DNA from: Pseudovibrio sp. Alg231-02
GTDB lineage: Bacteria; Pseudomonadota; Alphaproteobacteria; Rhizobiales; Stappiaceae
Direction of reading: 5' to 3'
Assembly (NCBI RefSeq): GCF_900143565.1
Contig: NZ_FREX01000001.1
Span: forward strand, 759,068-823,067
Length of the DNA: 64,000 bases
Part shown: positions 55,552 through 63,913 of the stretch, piece after piece
Layout: every line of letters starts with the position of its first letter
How positions within the stretch are numbered: the stretch's first letter is position 1
The notes under the pieces: model-generated
Told to the model about the DNA's origin: nothing
Database searches by the model: none
What the model saw: the letters and a program-made list of their open reading frames with translations, nothing else
Translations under genes and position numbers: made by a program

Positions 55552-55634
55552 TTTAATAAGCGCGTAGGTTCTGCGGAAACCACCAGGCATTCGTTGGAGA
55601 TGCGCGATATAAACGCTGTTGTGAAAGATAAGCT

Positions 55635-56627
55635 ATGACTGTTTCAATTGGCCTGTTGGGAGCTGGCCGTATTGGCAAGACCCACGCAAAAGCTGTAAGC
55701 CAGCTTGAAAATGCCAAGCTGGCTGCTGTGTTCGACCCGTTTGAAGATGCTGCAAAAGAGATTGCAGCTCAGACAGGTGCACGCGTTGACGGCCTTGACG
55801 CCATCATGAATGACCCGGCTATTGATGCTGTGATCATCGCGACCCCAACTGATCTGCATGCTGAGCAGATTGAGCAGGCTGCGCGTGCTGGTAAGGCAAT
55901 CTTCTGCGAAAAGCCAATCCATCTGGACGGCGACCGTGTGCGCGAATGCCTCAAGGTTGTTGAAGAGACTGGCGCAAAACTGATGGTTGGCTTCAACCGT
56001 CGTTTTGACCCGAACTTCGCTGAAGTGAAGCGCCAGATTGAAGCTGGAGTGATTGGTGACGTTGAGATGGTTCAGATCACCTCTCGTGACCCTTCCCCGC
56101 CACCAGTCGATTACGTGAAGCGCTCCGGCGGTCTGTTCAAAGACATGATGATCCATGACTTTGACATGGCTCGCTTCCTGCTTGGCGAAGAAGTTGTTGA
56201 AGTGAACGCCATGGGCAGCGCAATCGTATCTGAGGAGATCGGTGCTGCTGGTGACGTGGACACGGCAACTGCAACGCTGAAGACAGCAAGCGGCAAGATC
56301 TGCACCATCACCAACTCCCGCCGCGCCACTTATGGCTACGACCAGCGCGTGGAAGTGCACGGTTCCAAGGGTATGGTGTCTGCAGAAAACATGCGCACCA
56401 CCACAGTAACTGTTGCAAATGGTGACGGCTACACTGCTGAGCCACTCATGGACTTCTTCATGGAGCGTTATGAAGCAGCTTATCGCATTGAGCTTGCTGC
56501 CTTCGTTGATGCCTTGACCAGTGGTTCCGAGATCTCTCCAAACGGCTTTGATGGCCTGAAGGCTCTCGAACTTGCTGAAGCTGCAACTGAAGAAGTTGCC
56601 AAAGCACGCGATCTGGCAAACGCTTAA
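55635..56627 (+). CDS. iolG: myo-inositol 2-dehydrogenase
   Basis: A 330-residue Gfo/Idh/MocA enzyme that oxidises myo-inositol to 2-keto-myo-inositol with NAD+, the first catabolic step. The Rossmann start GLLGAGRIGKTHAKAV and the IFCEKPIHLDG segment with the catalytic Lys (about residue 96) are clear, as is GGLFKDMMIHDFDMARFLLG with the Asp/His pair. It is separated from iolB by 132 bp and ends near a terminator. Confidence 0.93.
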   Translation: MTVSIGLLGAGRIGKTHAKAVSQLENAKLAAVFDPFEDAAKEIAAQTGARVDGLDAIMNDPAIDAVIIATPTDLHAEQIEQAARAGKAIFCEKPIHLDGDRVRECLKVVEETGAKLMVGFNRRFDPNFAEVKRQIEAGVIGDVEMVQITSRDPSPPPVDYVKRSGGLFKDMMIHDFDMARFLLGEEVVEVNAMGSAIVSEEIGAAGDVDTATATLKTASGKICTITNSRRATYGYDQRVEVHGSKGMVSAENMRTTTVTVANGDGYTAEPLMDFFMERYEAAYRIELAAFVDALTSGSEISPNGFDGLKALELAEAATEEVAKARDLANA

Positions 56628-56648
56628 GCTGCTTTAAAAACTGAATAT

Positions 56649-56684
56649 GAAAAGGGCCGATGCATTGCAACGGCCCTTTTTTAT
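56649..56684. terminator. Bidirectional terminator between iolG and paaN
   Basis: AAAAGGGCCG pairs with CGGCCCTTTT around ATGCATTGCAA, with T-runs on both strands. It lies between convergent iolG and paaN. Confidence 0.88.
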
Positions 56685-56702
56685 TGGTCTAAAGCCTTCG
56701 CT

Positions 56703-58367
56703 TTACGCCATGGCTGCCTGACGGCGGACGGTGGCGATGCGGAAGCGGTTGGCGACGTAGGCGCCGTCTGTGAGGCTGGCGTTGCCTGCCGGGTTAGCGC
56801 CGGTGACGTGGAAGTCAGAGTACGCTGCTGACTGGTTCACGTAGATGTTTCCAGTCAGGTTCACAGAAAGCGGTGCGCCTGCCCATGCGTAGGCATCAGT
56901 GGCCTTGTCGATCACATCTTCATTGGTTGAATACAGCGCTGCGGTGATTGCACCGTGGCTCTTGGCTGAGCCTGCTGCGCGGGCGATGGCATCGTCGATG
57001 TCATCACAGGCGATGATGAAGGAGATCGGGCCGAAGCGCTCCTGCATGTAAGCTTCTTCTTCTTTGGAATCGACCGCCACAACGGTAGGCGTTGCAGAGC
57101 GAGCACCGTTCATGCCTTCCACTGGCTCAGAAGAGCGGATCACTTTGCCTAGTTTTCCGGCTGCAAAAATGCGTTCCAGTGTGGATGGGTTCTGCACGGC
57201 GCCGAGGATGGCAGCGGCACGAGCCGGATCGCCGAGGAGCTTGTCCAGTGAGATCTTGATGGCTTGCGCCACTTCCTCAAAGCTCTTCTTGCCGTCGTTG
57301 GTTTCAATGCCGTCACGGGGAACGAAGATGTTCTGCGGAGTGGTGCACATTTGACCGGAATAAAGCGACAAGGAAAACGCGATGTTGCTGGCCATGCCGC
57401 GCAGGTTGTCAGTCGATTCAATGGTGATCGCGTTGACGCCAGCTTCCTCGGTGTAGACCAATGCATCACCTGCGTTTTCACGCACCCATGCACCAAAGGC
57501 ATTGGAGCCGGTGAAGTCGATGATCTTCACAGCATCATTGGTGACCAGCTCCTTGGTTTTTGGCGCTTCTGCGGTATCAGCAGCCAGCATCAGTACGTTT
57601 GGATCAAAGCCAGCGTCTTTGAGCACCTCACGGCCAATCTGAATGGAGATAGCCATTGGCAGGATCGCCATTGGGTGCGGTTTGATGATGACCGGATTGC
57701 CAGTGACGAAGCTTGCGAACATGCCTGGATAGGTGTTCCAGGTTGGGAAGGTCGCACAGCCGATGACCAGCGCAACACCGCGTGGCACAACGCGGAATTT
57801 CTTGTCGAGCACGATCGGATCGTGCTTGCCCTGCGGCTTGGTCCAGGTCACCTCGGTTGGAGTCTGGGTCATCGCGTCATAGGCATAAGCGACGGCTTCC
57901 AGTCCTCTGTCCTGCGCGTGCGGGCCACCTGCCTGAAACGCCATCATGAACGCCTGACCGGAGGTGTGCATCACTGCATTGGCGATGAGGAAGGACTTTT
58001 TGTTGATGCGGTTCAGCATTTCCAGCGCAACGCCAACGCGTTCTTCAACGGTTGCTTTCGCCCAGCTCTTGCCAGCTTCTGAGGCTGCTTTGACCAGCTC
58101 TGCCGGGTCGGCATCTTCATAGGTGACGCCCAGCTCTTTGCCATAGGGAGACGATTCTGCGCCTGTCCAGTTGCCGTTGGTTGGCTGGCCCAGTGCGAAT
58201 GGCTTACTGAGAATCCCCTCAAATTCTGCAAGCTGATCGTCTTTTGCTGTTTCACCATAGATCTTACCGGATGCGATCTCAGGATAAGCGGACCAGTAAT
58301 CTCTTGATTTACTTGTCTTTACTGCTTGAAAGAGCGTGTCTTTATGCGTTTCAAAAAAGTTACTCAT
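56703..58367 (-). CDS. paaN: Phenylacetate degradation aldehyde dehydrogenase PaaN
   Basis: A 554-residue ALDH-superfamily protein of the PaaN type, which lacks the hotdog hydratase domain of PaaZ. The cofactor-site sequence VNAITIES (Glu) and the catalytic Cys in LYSGQMCTTPQNIFVP are visible. In organisms with PaaN plus a separate enoyl-CoA hydratase, this protein oxidises the ring-opening semialdehyde. It is divergent from the paaGIK operon, with an operator between them. Confidence 0.9.
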   Translation of the reverse strand: MSNFFETHKDTLFQAVKTSKSRDYWSAYPEIASGKIYGETAKDDQLAEFEGILSKPFALGQPTNGNWTGAESSPYGKELGVTYEDADPAELVKAASEAGKSWAKATVEERVGVALEMLNRINKKSFLIANAVMHTSGQAFMMAFQAGGPHAQDRGLEAVAYAYDAMTQTPTEVTWTKPQGKHDPIVLDKKFRVVPRGVALVIGCATFPTWNTYPGMFASFVTGNPVIIKPHPMAILPMAISIQIGREVLKDAGFDPNVLMLAADTAEAPKTKELVTNDAVKIIDFTGSNAFGAWVRENAGDALVYTEEAGVNAITIESTDNLRGMASNIAFSLSLYSGQMCTTPQNIFVPRDGIETNDGKKSFEEVAQAIKISLDKLLGDPARAAAILGAVQNPSTLERIFAAGKLGKVIRSSEPVEGMNGARSATPTVVAVDSKEEEAYMQERFGPISFIIACDDIDDAIARAAGSAKSHGAITAALYSTNEDVIDKATDAYAWAGAPLSVNLTGNIYVNQSAAYSDFHVTGANPAGNASLTDGAYVANRFRIATVRRQAAMA

Positions 58368-58571
58368 TGTTCCTCCTCGAAAAACCTGCGCCTACCGCAG
58401 TGCTTCTTCGACCAATGTGTGACCTTAAAGCGCTCCACAATTACTCCAGATCGCGCGAACACTTTAAGGTCTCTTGTTTCCTGCGTATTCTCTTCCCAAA
58501 ACCGGATTCCACTTTTGGCGAATACGCTCTGAATTCCAATTGACAGCGGTTTCACTTCCAGACAATAATTT

Positions 58572-58585
58572 ACCGACCGGTCAGT
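58572..58585. promoter_or_regulatory. TetR-type (PaaR) operator between paaN and paaG
   Basis: ACCGACCGGTCAGT, around the perfect palindrome GACCGGTC, lies in the 367-bp gap between paaN and paaG. ACCGACCGGTCGGT-like sequences are the described sites of TetR-type PaaR regulators, and a TetR gene ends the adjacent operon. Confidence 0.75.
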
Positions 58586-58734
58586 CATTTCAAGCAAAAA
58601 GTGCTGAAACCATCGCCCAGCCTACGAAATGATTAGGTTTTCCAGAGGGCTCTCCTCATGAATTTGGAAGTTCATTGGGAGCAAATTGGTGGTTCACTGG
58701 TGAGTGATGATTGATCTATTTGGAGGGAGAGACC

Positions 58735-59550
58735 ATGAGCGAGACCACAGTCATTTCCGAGCAGAGCATTTTGGTGGATGTGAATGACACCTACCACGTG
58801 ATTACGCTGAACCGCCCTGACAAGCTGAACTCGTTCAACGACGAGATGCACCGTGCGCTCTATGCGGCGCTGGAAGCTGCGGACGCAGATGACAACTGCC
58901 GCGCCATTTTGCTGACGGCTGCAGGCAAAGGCTTCTGCGCTGGTCAGGATCTTGGTGACCGCGTGAAGCCGACACCAGACTCCCCTCCACCGGACCTGAC
59001 CCAGACCATCGGTGATTTTTATAATCCTCTCATCCGCAAGCTGAAATCGATCAACATACCGATCGTGTGTGCGGTCAATGGCGTGGCAGCTGGCGCAGGC
59101 GCCAACATTGCCATGGCGTGCGATATTGTGATTGCCTCTGAGAAAGCCAAGTTTATTCAGGCGTTTGCCAAGATCGGGCTGGTGCCGGATTCTGGCGGCA
59201 CCTACTTCCTGCCGCGTCTCGTGGGTTCTGCCCGTGCACGTGGCCTTGCCATGCTGGGCACGCCGATCACCGCTGCGCAGGCCGCGGAATGGGGCATGAT
59301 CTGGAAGTGCTCTTCTGCCGAGACCTTTCTGGAAGAAGCCACTGCTATGGTGCAAGAGTTTTCTGTTGGGCCAACCATCGGCCTTGGTCTGATCAAGCAA
59401 GCGCTGAATGCGTCTGAAGGCAACACACTGGATGAACAGCTTGATCTGGAGCGGGATTATCAGGGTGAAGCGGGCCGTACGCCGGATTATCTGGAGGGCG
59501 TGACGGCCTTCATGGATAAGCGGGCTCCAAAGTATTCAGGCAAGCGCTGA
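58735..59550 (+). CDS. paaG: 2-(1,2-epoxy-1,2-dihydrophenyl)acetyl-CoA isomerase
   Basis: A 271-residue crotonase-fold enzyme that isomerises the ring epoxide to the oxepin in phenylacetate degradation. The oxyanion-hole segments are LTAAGKGFCAGQDLGDR and VAAGAGANIAMACDIV, and PaaG-typical VPDSGGTYFLPRLVG follows. GGAGGGAG fits ATG 58735 (not the earlier ATG 58711). Its stop overlaps the paaI start. Confidence 0.92.
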   Translation: MSETTVISEQSILVDVNDTYHVITLNRPDKLNSFNDEMHRALYAALEAADADDNCRAILLTAAGKGFCAGQDLGDRVKPTPDSPPPDLTQTIGDFYNPLIRKLKSINIPIVCAVNGVAAGAGANIAMACDIVIASEKAKFIQAFAKIGLVPDSGGTYFLPRLVGSARARGLAMLGTPITAAQAAEWGMIWKCSSAETFLEEATAMVQEFSVGPTIGLGLIKQALNASEGNTLDEQLDLERDYQGEAGRTPDYLEGVTAFMDKRAPKYSGKR

Positions 59551-59981
59551 TGAACAAGCAGGAATTAGCGGAGGCCGTTGCGGCCTCCATGTGGGACGAA
59601 GACGAGGCGACACAAGCGCTTGGGATGACGCTGGACGAGATTGCACCCGGACGGGCTGTGATTTCCATGAAGGTGATGGAGCGCATGACCAACGGGCATA
59701 AGACCTGTCATGGCGGGTACATTTTTACCCTTGCAGACAGTGCCTTTGCGTTTGCATGCAACAGCCATAACCAACGTGTTGTCGCCTTCCAGTGTTCCAT
59801 CACGTATCTCGCCCCTGCTTTTGAAGATGATGTTTTAACGGCAACAGCCGAGGAACTTACCGTGCAAGGCCGATCCGGCATTTACGACATTCATGTGCGC
59901 AATCAGGACGGCGCGCATATTGCAGAATTTCGCGGAAACTCGAGGACCATCAAAGGGACGCATATCGAGTTAAGCACCTAG
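59550..59981 (+). CDS. paaI: Phenylacetyl-CoA-type thioesterase PaaI
   Basis: A 143-residue hotdog thioesterase that rescues CoA from dead-end ring-hydroxylated intermediates. The family signature NGHKTCHGGYIFTLADSAFA (about residues 50-69) is complete, followed by FACNSHN with the catalytic residues. Starts within the paaG stop codon. Confidence 0.94.
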   Translation: MNKQELAEAVAASMWDEDEATQALGMTLDEIAPGRAVISMKVMERMTNGHKTCHGGYIFTLADSAFAFACNSHNQRVVAFQCSITYLAPAFEDDVLTATAEELTVQGRSGIYDIHVRNQDGAHIAEFRGNSRTIKGTHIELST

Positions 59982-60015
59982 TTTTTATGGATGACCAGCA
60001 TTTGAGGAGGAGAAA

Positions 60016-61329
60016 ATGTTGGAGGTTGAAGAACGCAGGCCCGATCTGGAGCCTATTGAAACGGCAGGACGGGAAGACCTGGCAGCGCTGCAATTGGAGC
60101 GCATGCGCTGGTCAGTGCGGCACGCCTATGAGAACGTAAAGTTCTACAAAGACAGTTTTGATGCAGCTGGCGTGCATCCTGATGATCTGCAAAGTCTTGC
60201 TGATCTGGCGAAGTTTCCATTTACCACCAAGCAGGATTTGCGCGACAATTATCCGTTCGGGATGTTTGCTGTTCCGGAAGAGGATATCTGCCGTATACAT
60301 GCATCCTCTGGCACCACAGGCAAGCCAACCGTTGTTGGCTACACCAAGAAGGATATTGAAACCTGGGCTGGTGTGGTTGCGCGTTCCATTCGTGCAGCAG
60401 GTGGCAAGCCGGGTGACAAAGTGCACATCGCTTATGGTTATGGGCTGTTTACAGGCGGTTTAGGCGCGCACTACGGGGCGGAAGCGCTTGGCTGTACTGT
60501 TATTCCAATGTCTGGCGGTATGACAGAGCGGCAGGTGCGGCTCATTGAGGACTTCAAGCCTGAGATCATCATGGTCACCCCGTCTTACATGCTCTCCATT
60601 CTGGATGAGTACCGCAAAGAAGGGCTGGACCCGCGCAAGAGCTCCATCAAGATCGGCATCTTTGGAGCTGAGCCATGGACCAACTCCATGCGCGAGGAGA
60701 TTGAACAAGCCTTCGACATGCATGCGGTTGATATTTATGGCCTTTCAGAGGTGATGGGTCCAGGTGTGGCGCAGGAGTGTGTGGAGACCAAAGACGGTCT
60801 GCACATCTGGGAGGATCACTTCTATCCGGAGATCATTGATCCGGTAACTGGTGAGGTTCTGCCGGATGGATCTGAAGGTGAGCTGGTGTTTACCACGCTG
60901 ACCAAGGAAGGTCTGCCGATCATCCGCTATCGCACCCGCGACCTAACCCGCTTGATGCCGGGCACAGCCCGCAAGATGCGGCGTATGGAAAAGATCACCG
61001 GTCGGTCTGACGACATGATGATCGTACGCGGTGTGAATGTGTTCCCGACCCAGATTGAGGAACAGATGCTGCGCTGTGACGGGCTCTCCCCTCACTACCA
61101 GATCCAGATTGCCCGTAAGGGACGCATGGACCAGCTGACCGTCAACGTGGAAGCCGCTGCACATGCAACATCTGACGCTGATCGTCTGGCAAGTGCCAAG
61201 GAACTGGCGGTTCATGTGAAAAACAACATCGGAATTTCGGTTGGGGTAGACGTGGGCCTGCCAAATTCCATAGAACGAAGCCAAGGCAAGGCCACGCGGG
61301 TTATCGACCTGCGGCCTAAAGAAGATTAA
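60016..61329 (+). CDS. paaK: Phenylacetate-CoA ligase
   Basis: A 437-residue adenylate-forming enzyme that activates phenylacetate with ATP and CoA. The P-loop motif is HASSGTTGKPTVVGYT near residue 95-110; the adenylation signature GLSEVMGPGVAQEC and the hinge RTRDLTRLMPG follow; the C-terminal MRRMEKITGRSDDMMIVRG segment is typical. AGGAGGAG lies before ATG 60016. Confidence 0.95.
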   Translation: MLEVEERRPDLEPIETAGREDLAALQLERMRWSVRHAYENVKFYKDSFDAAGVHPDDLQSLADLAKFPFTTKQDLRDNYPFGMFAVPEEDICRIHASSGTTGKPTVVGYTKKDIETWAGVVARSIRAAGGKPGDKVHIAYGYGLFTGGLGAHYGAEALGCTVIPMSGGMTERQVRLIEDFKPEIIMVTPSYMLSILDEYRKEGLDPRKSSIKIGIFGAEPWTNSMREEIEQAFDMHAVDIYGLSEVMGPGVAQECVETKDGLHIWEDHFYPEIIDPVTGEVLPDGSEGELVFTTLTKEGLPIIRYRTRDLTRLMPGTARKMRRMEKITGRSDDMMIVRGVNVFPTQIEEQMLRCDGLSPHYQIQIARKGRMDQLTVNVEAAAHATSDADRLASAKELAVHVKNNIGISVGVDVGLPNSIERSQGKATRVIDLRPKED

Positions 61330-61343
61330 CGGAATTAAAAAGC

Positions 61344-61955
61344 ATGGCGCGCACCAGAGCAGCGGATTATGACGACAAACGCAAATCCATATTGAAACTA
61401 TCGGCGCGCGCCTTTGCGCAGCAAGGTTATGACAAAACCTCGATGGCGCAGCTCGCCAAAATCTGTGGGTTCTCCAAGGCTTTGCTCTATCACTACTACG
61501 AGAACAAGGAGACGCTGCTGATCGACATCATCAGCGCTCACCTTGAAGAGCTGGTTGATGCGGTGGAAAGTGTTGCTCAGGCAGAGCAGGACCCGTTGGA
61601 GCGCTTACGCGGCCTGTGCCGTGCTTTACTGCTGGCTTATGAGGACGCAGATTCTGAGCATAAGCTGCAGATCAACGAGCTGTCCTTTCTTCCAACAGAG
61701 AAAAAGCAGGACATCATTGAACTGGAGCGCAAACTTGTTGCCATCTTCGCCAAGGCAGTTGCGGCCACAAACCCGCAGTTTGGCGATGGAAGTGCCCTGA
61801 TCAAGCCCGTCACCATGAGCCTGTTTGGCATGCTCAACTGGTCTTATCTATGGTTTAAACCGGGCGGCGACCTGACCCGCGAAGGTTACGCGGATCTGGT
61901 GGTGCAGTTGTTGCTGAACGGCTCGCAATCCATACAAGGTACGGCGGCGAGCTAA
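61344..61955 (+). CDS. TetR-family regulator of phenylacetate genes (PaaR-like)
   Basis: A 203-residue TetR regulator with the N-terminal helix-turn-helix (FAQQGYDKTSMAQLAKICGF, SKALLYHYYENKETLL). It is the last gene of paaG-paaI-paaK, 14 bp after paaK, so it is likely the PaaR repressor that releases the operator between paaN and paaG when phenylacetyl-CoA binds. That ligand is inferred from described PaaR proteins. Confidence 0.88.
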   Translation: MARTRAADYDDKRKSILKLSARAFAQQGYDKTSMAQLAKICGFSKALLYHYYENKETLLIDIISAHLEELVDAVESVAQAEQDPLERLRGLCRALLLAYEDADSEHKLQINELSFLPTEKKQDIIELERKLVAIFAKAVAATNPQFGDGSALIKPVTMSLFGMLNWSYLWFKPGGDLTREGYADLVVQLLLNGSQSIQGTAAS

Positions 61956-61971
61956 GCCTCGCCTGCCGCTC

Positions 61972-62559
61972 TTACGATTTCACCAGTGCCTGCGCTGCAA
62001 GTTGCTGCATCATGTCTATGTAGCGGGCTTGCGTCCAGTTGCAGTCGATACGCAACTGTTCCCAATTGCGGACGGAGAGTATTGTGAGGAGTATATCAGT
62101 TGCTTCCACCTCGCTCATGCTGTCTGTCAGTGCGCCATCTGCCTTGAGCGCCTGAACCGCTTTTTCGCAGCCGTCACGGATGGCGCAGATTCGGTCATTC
62201 CAAGCAGCAGCTGCCTCTTCATCGGTCTCCTGCATGGCCATCAAAGCTTTGGCCACACCAAAAATCGTCGGGATGTAATTGCCCCAGGTTTCGACCCAGG
62301 CCTCCAGCCTTTGCGTACCGGATGCAGCGCTTCGGCTTTTAGCCAGCTTTGCGTCTATGTCGTGCACCTCATCCAGATAACGCGTTGTAGCGGTGAGCAA
62401 ATCTGCCCGATTGGGAAAGTGCAGATAGAGCGCTTGGCGGCTGATTTTTGCCGCCTTTGCGATGTCTGACATGCGCACAGCACTGCCATTTCCGGCCTCC
62501 AGTAACTGCCATGTGGATTTTAGGATGCGATCACGAGTGGGAATATTCTGACTTGACAC
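61972..62559 (-). CDS. TetR-family regulator
   Basis: A 195-residue TetR regulator, with the helix-turn-helix KAAKISRQALYLHFPNRADLL near residues 33-53. The start is GTG 62559 with no ribosome binding site, and it lies inside operator 62553-62567. It is divergent from an NAD(P)-binding protein gene, so it probably represses itself and that neighbour. It is convergent with the paa operon regulator. Confidence 0.88.
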   Translation of the reverse strand: MSSQNIPTRDRILKSTWQLLEAGNGSAVRMSDIAKAAKISRQALYLHFPNRADLLTATTRYLDEVHDIDAKLAKSRSAASGTQRLEAWVETWGNYIPTIFGVAKALMAMQETDEEAAAAWNDRICAIRDGCEKAVQALKADGALTDSMSEVEATDILLTILSVRNWEQLRIDCNWTQARYIDMMQQLAAQALVKS

Positions 62560-62593
62560 GATGTCAATATAGATGCGATTGACACGATGTCAA
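62553..62593. promoter_or_regulatory. Two identical TetR-type operators TTGACACGATGTCAA
   Basis: TTGACACGATGTCAA occurs at 62553-62567 and again at 62579-62593, centre spacing 26 bp. Each is a palindrome with 6-bp arms (TTGACA/TGTCAA). A related half-site TTTACACCATGTAAA lies at 62594-62608. They sit in the 68-bp divergent gap; the first overlaps the regulator's start codon. Confidence 0.85.
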
Positions 62594-62627
62594 CTTTACA
62601 CCATGTAAAGCAGGAAAGGATAGAGCC

Positions 62628-63257
62628 ATGAAAGTTATCGTATTTGGTGCAACGGGCACTGTTGGCAGGCTTGCCACGGAGAAGATGCTGGCAGATGGGC
62701 ATGAGGTGACGGCCTTTGCCCGCAGCCCGAACAAGCTGCAGATTGAGCATGAAAGCCTGACGCTCCGAGCTGGTGATGCAACGTCCCGCGATGCTGTCGC
62801 AGCCGCAATTCAGGGCCATGATGCCGTGGTGATTACGCTTGGCGCCGGCATGTCGCGCAACAGCACCATCCGGTCTGTTGGTACGCGCAATGTCATTTTG
62901 GGGATGCAACAACATGGGGTGAAGCGGCTGGTCTGTCAGTCTACACTTGGAGCACATGAGAGCTGGTCCAACCTCAACTTCTTCTGGAAGCGGATCATGT
63001 TTGGCGCGTTGTTGCGACCTGTGTTCAAGGACCATGAACTGCAGGAAGAGCTGGTGCGGGTGAGCGGTCTGGACTGGACTATCGTGCGGCCCAGCGCGTT
63101 TGCTCCAGAGCTTGCAACTGGCAGCTATAAAGAGGACTTCCCAGCTACAGACCACCGTCTTTCTTTGAAGATTGCGCCTTCAGACATTGCCGGATTTCTC
63201 AGCCGTCAGCTCTCAGAGGCGCAGTACCTTCACCGTGCTGTGGGGATCTCCACTTGA
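62628..63257 (+). CDS. NAD(P)-binding atypical SDR (NmrA-like)
   Basis: A 209-residue Rossmann-fold protein with the dinucleotide motif VFGATGTVGRLATEKM at residues 4-19. It matches the NAD(P)H-binding atypical short-chain dehydrogenase group, which includes quinone reductases, flavin reductases and redox sensors. The catalytic YxxxK is not in the usual place. It is controlled with the divergent TetR gene; TetR/SDR pairs of this form often respond to quinone or electrophile stress, which is only a suggestion here. AGGAAAGGA precedes ATG. Confidence 0.85.
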   Translation: MKVIVFGATGTVGRLATEKMLADGHEVTAFARSPNKLQIEHESLTLRAGDATSRDAVAAAIQGHDAVVITLGAGMSRNSTIRSVGTRNVILGMQQHGVKRLVCQSTLGAHESWSNLNFFWKRIMFGALLRPVFKDHELQEELVRVSGLDWTIVRPSAFAPELATGSYKEDFPATDHRLSLKIAPSDIAGFLSRQLSEAQYLHRAVGIST

Positions 63258-63283
63258 GGTCTTATAGCGGGGTGCAATCGGAA

Positions 63284-63913
63284 TTAAATCAGAGATTTCT
63301 TGCATAAGCCGCTGCTTGCGTAGACCTCTTCAGCTGCCAAAACAGCTTCTTCTTTGCTGGCGCGCTGTCCATCCTCGATGAACTCTGAGCCATCACTTAC
63401 AAGGAAGTACCAGACAATCTGACCTCCCTCCTCTGTGTATCTGTTCACCTGCATGAGTGCTTTGGGGTCGTCTGGTACACGGCCCACGCCTTTCCCGTCC
63501 CCAACCTTTGCTCCTTCGGCGGGACCCCAGATGTATTTCAGTTTTCCCACTTTCTCTCCCTCTGATACCTTTGCCATGAGAGCACCAACATAACGAGAAT
63601 AAGCAATCTGAGAGGCTATTGTGCCAAGCGCCTTTGTTGCTTCCCCTCCGGATGCTCTCACAAGAGCTTCATGCAAAATCTGCCATTGCCACATAAGGGA
63701 TGGGGGCATCGCCAACTCTTCCCAAAGCAAGATTGCCACTTCAAGGGACTGAAAGGAGCCGCCGATGAAAGTGTTTCTTTTGCCGTCTTTCTCTTTCCAG
63801 TAGAAGCCAGGTAGCCATTGCATGCTTCCGCTCCATATGTTCACTTTATGTTCTACATCAGCAAATACGTTTAAACAAGCCAGTAGAATGTACTGAGCGA
63901 GGGAAGGTTTCAC
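63284..63913 (-). CDS. Unrecognised hypothetical protein, start uncertain
   Basis: About 209 residues from GTG 63913. The helical first part (QYILLACLNVFADVEHKVNI, then LPGFYWKEKDGKRNTFIGG) is followed by a glycine-rich segment and an alpha/beta C-terminus (GGQIVWYFLVSDGSEFIEDG, a cysteine near the end). I do not recognise the family. No good ribosome binding site precedes GTG 63913, and the frame remains open upstream to a stop at 63980-63982 with plausible amino acids, so the true start may be further upstream with an unusual codon or the gene may be broken. Confidence 0.5.
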   Translation of the reverse strand: MKPSLAQYILLACLNVFADVEHKVNIWSGSMQWLPGFYWKEKDGKRNTFIGGSFQSLEVAILLWEELAMPPSLMWQWQILHEALVRASGGEATKALGTIASQIAYSRYVGALMAKVSEGEKVGKLKYIWGPAEGAKVGDGKGVGRVPDDPKALMQVNRYTEEGGQIVWYFLVSDGSEFIEDGQRASKEEAVLAAEEVYASSGLCKKSLI

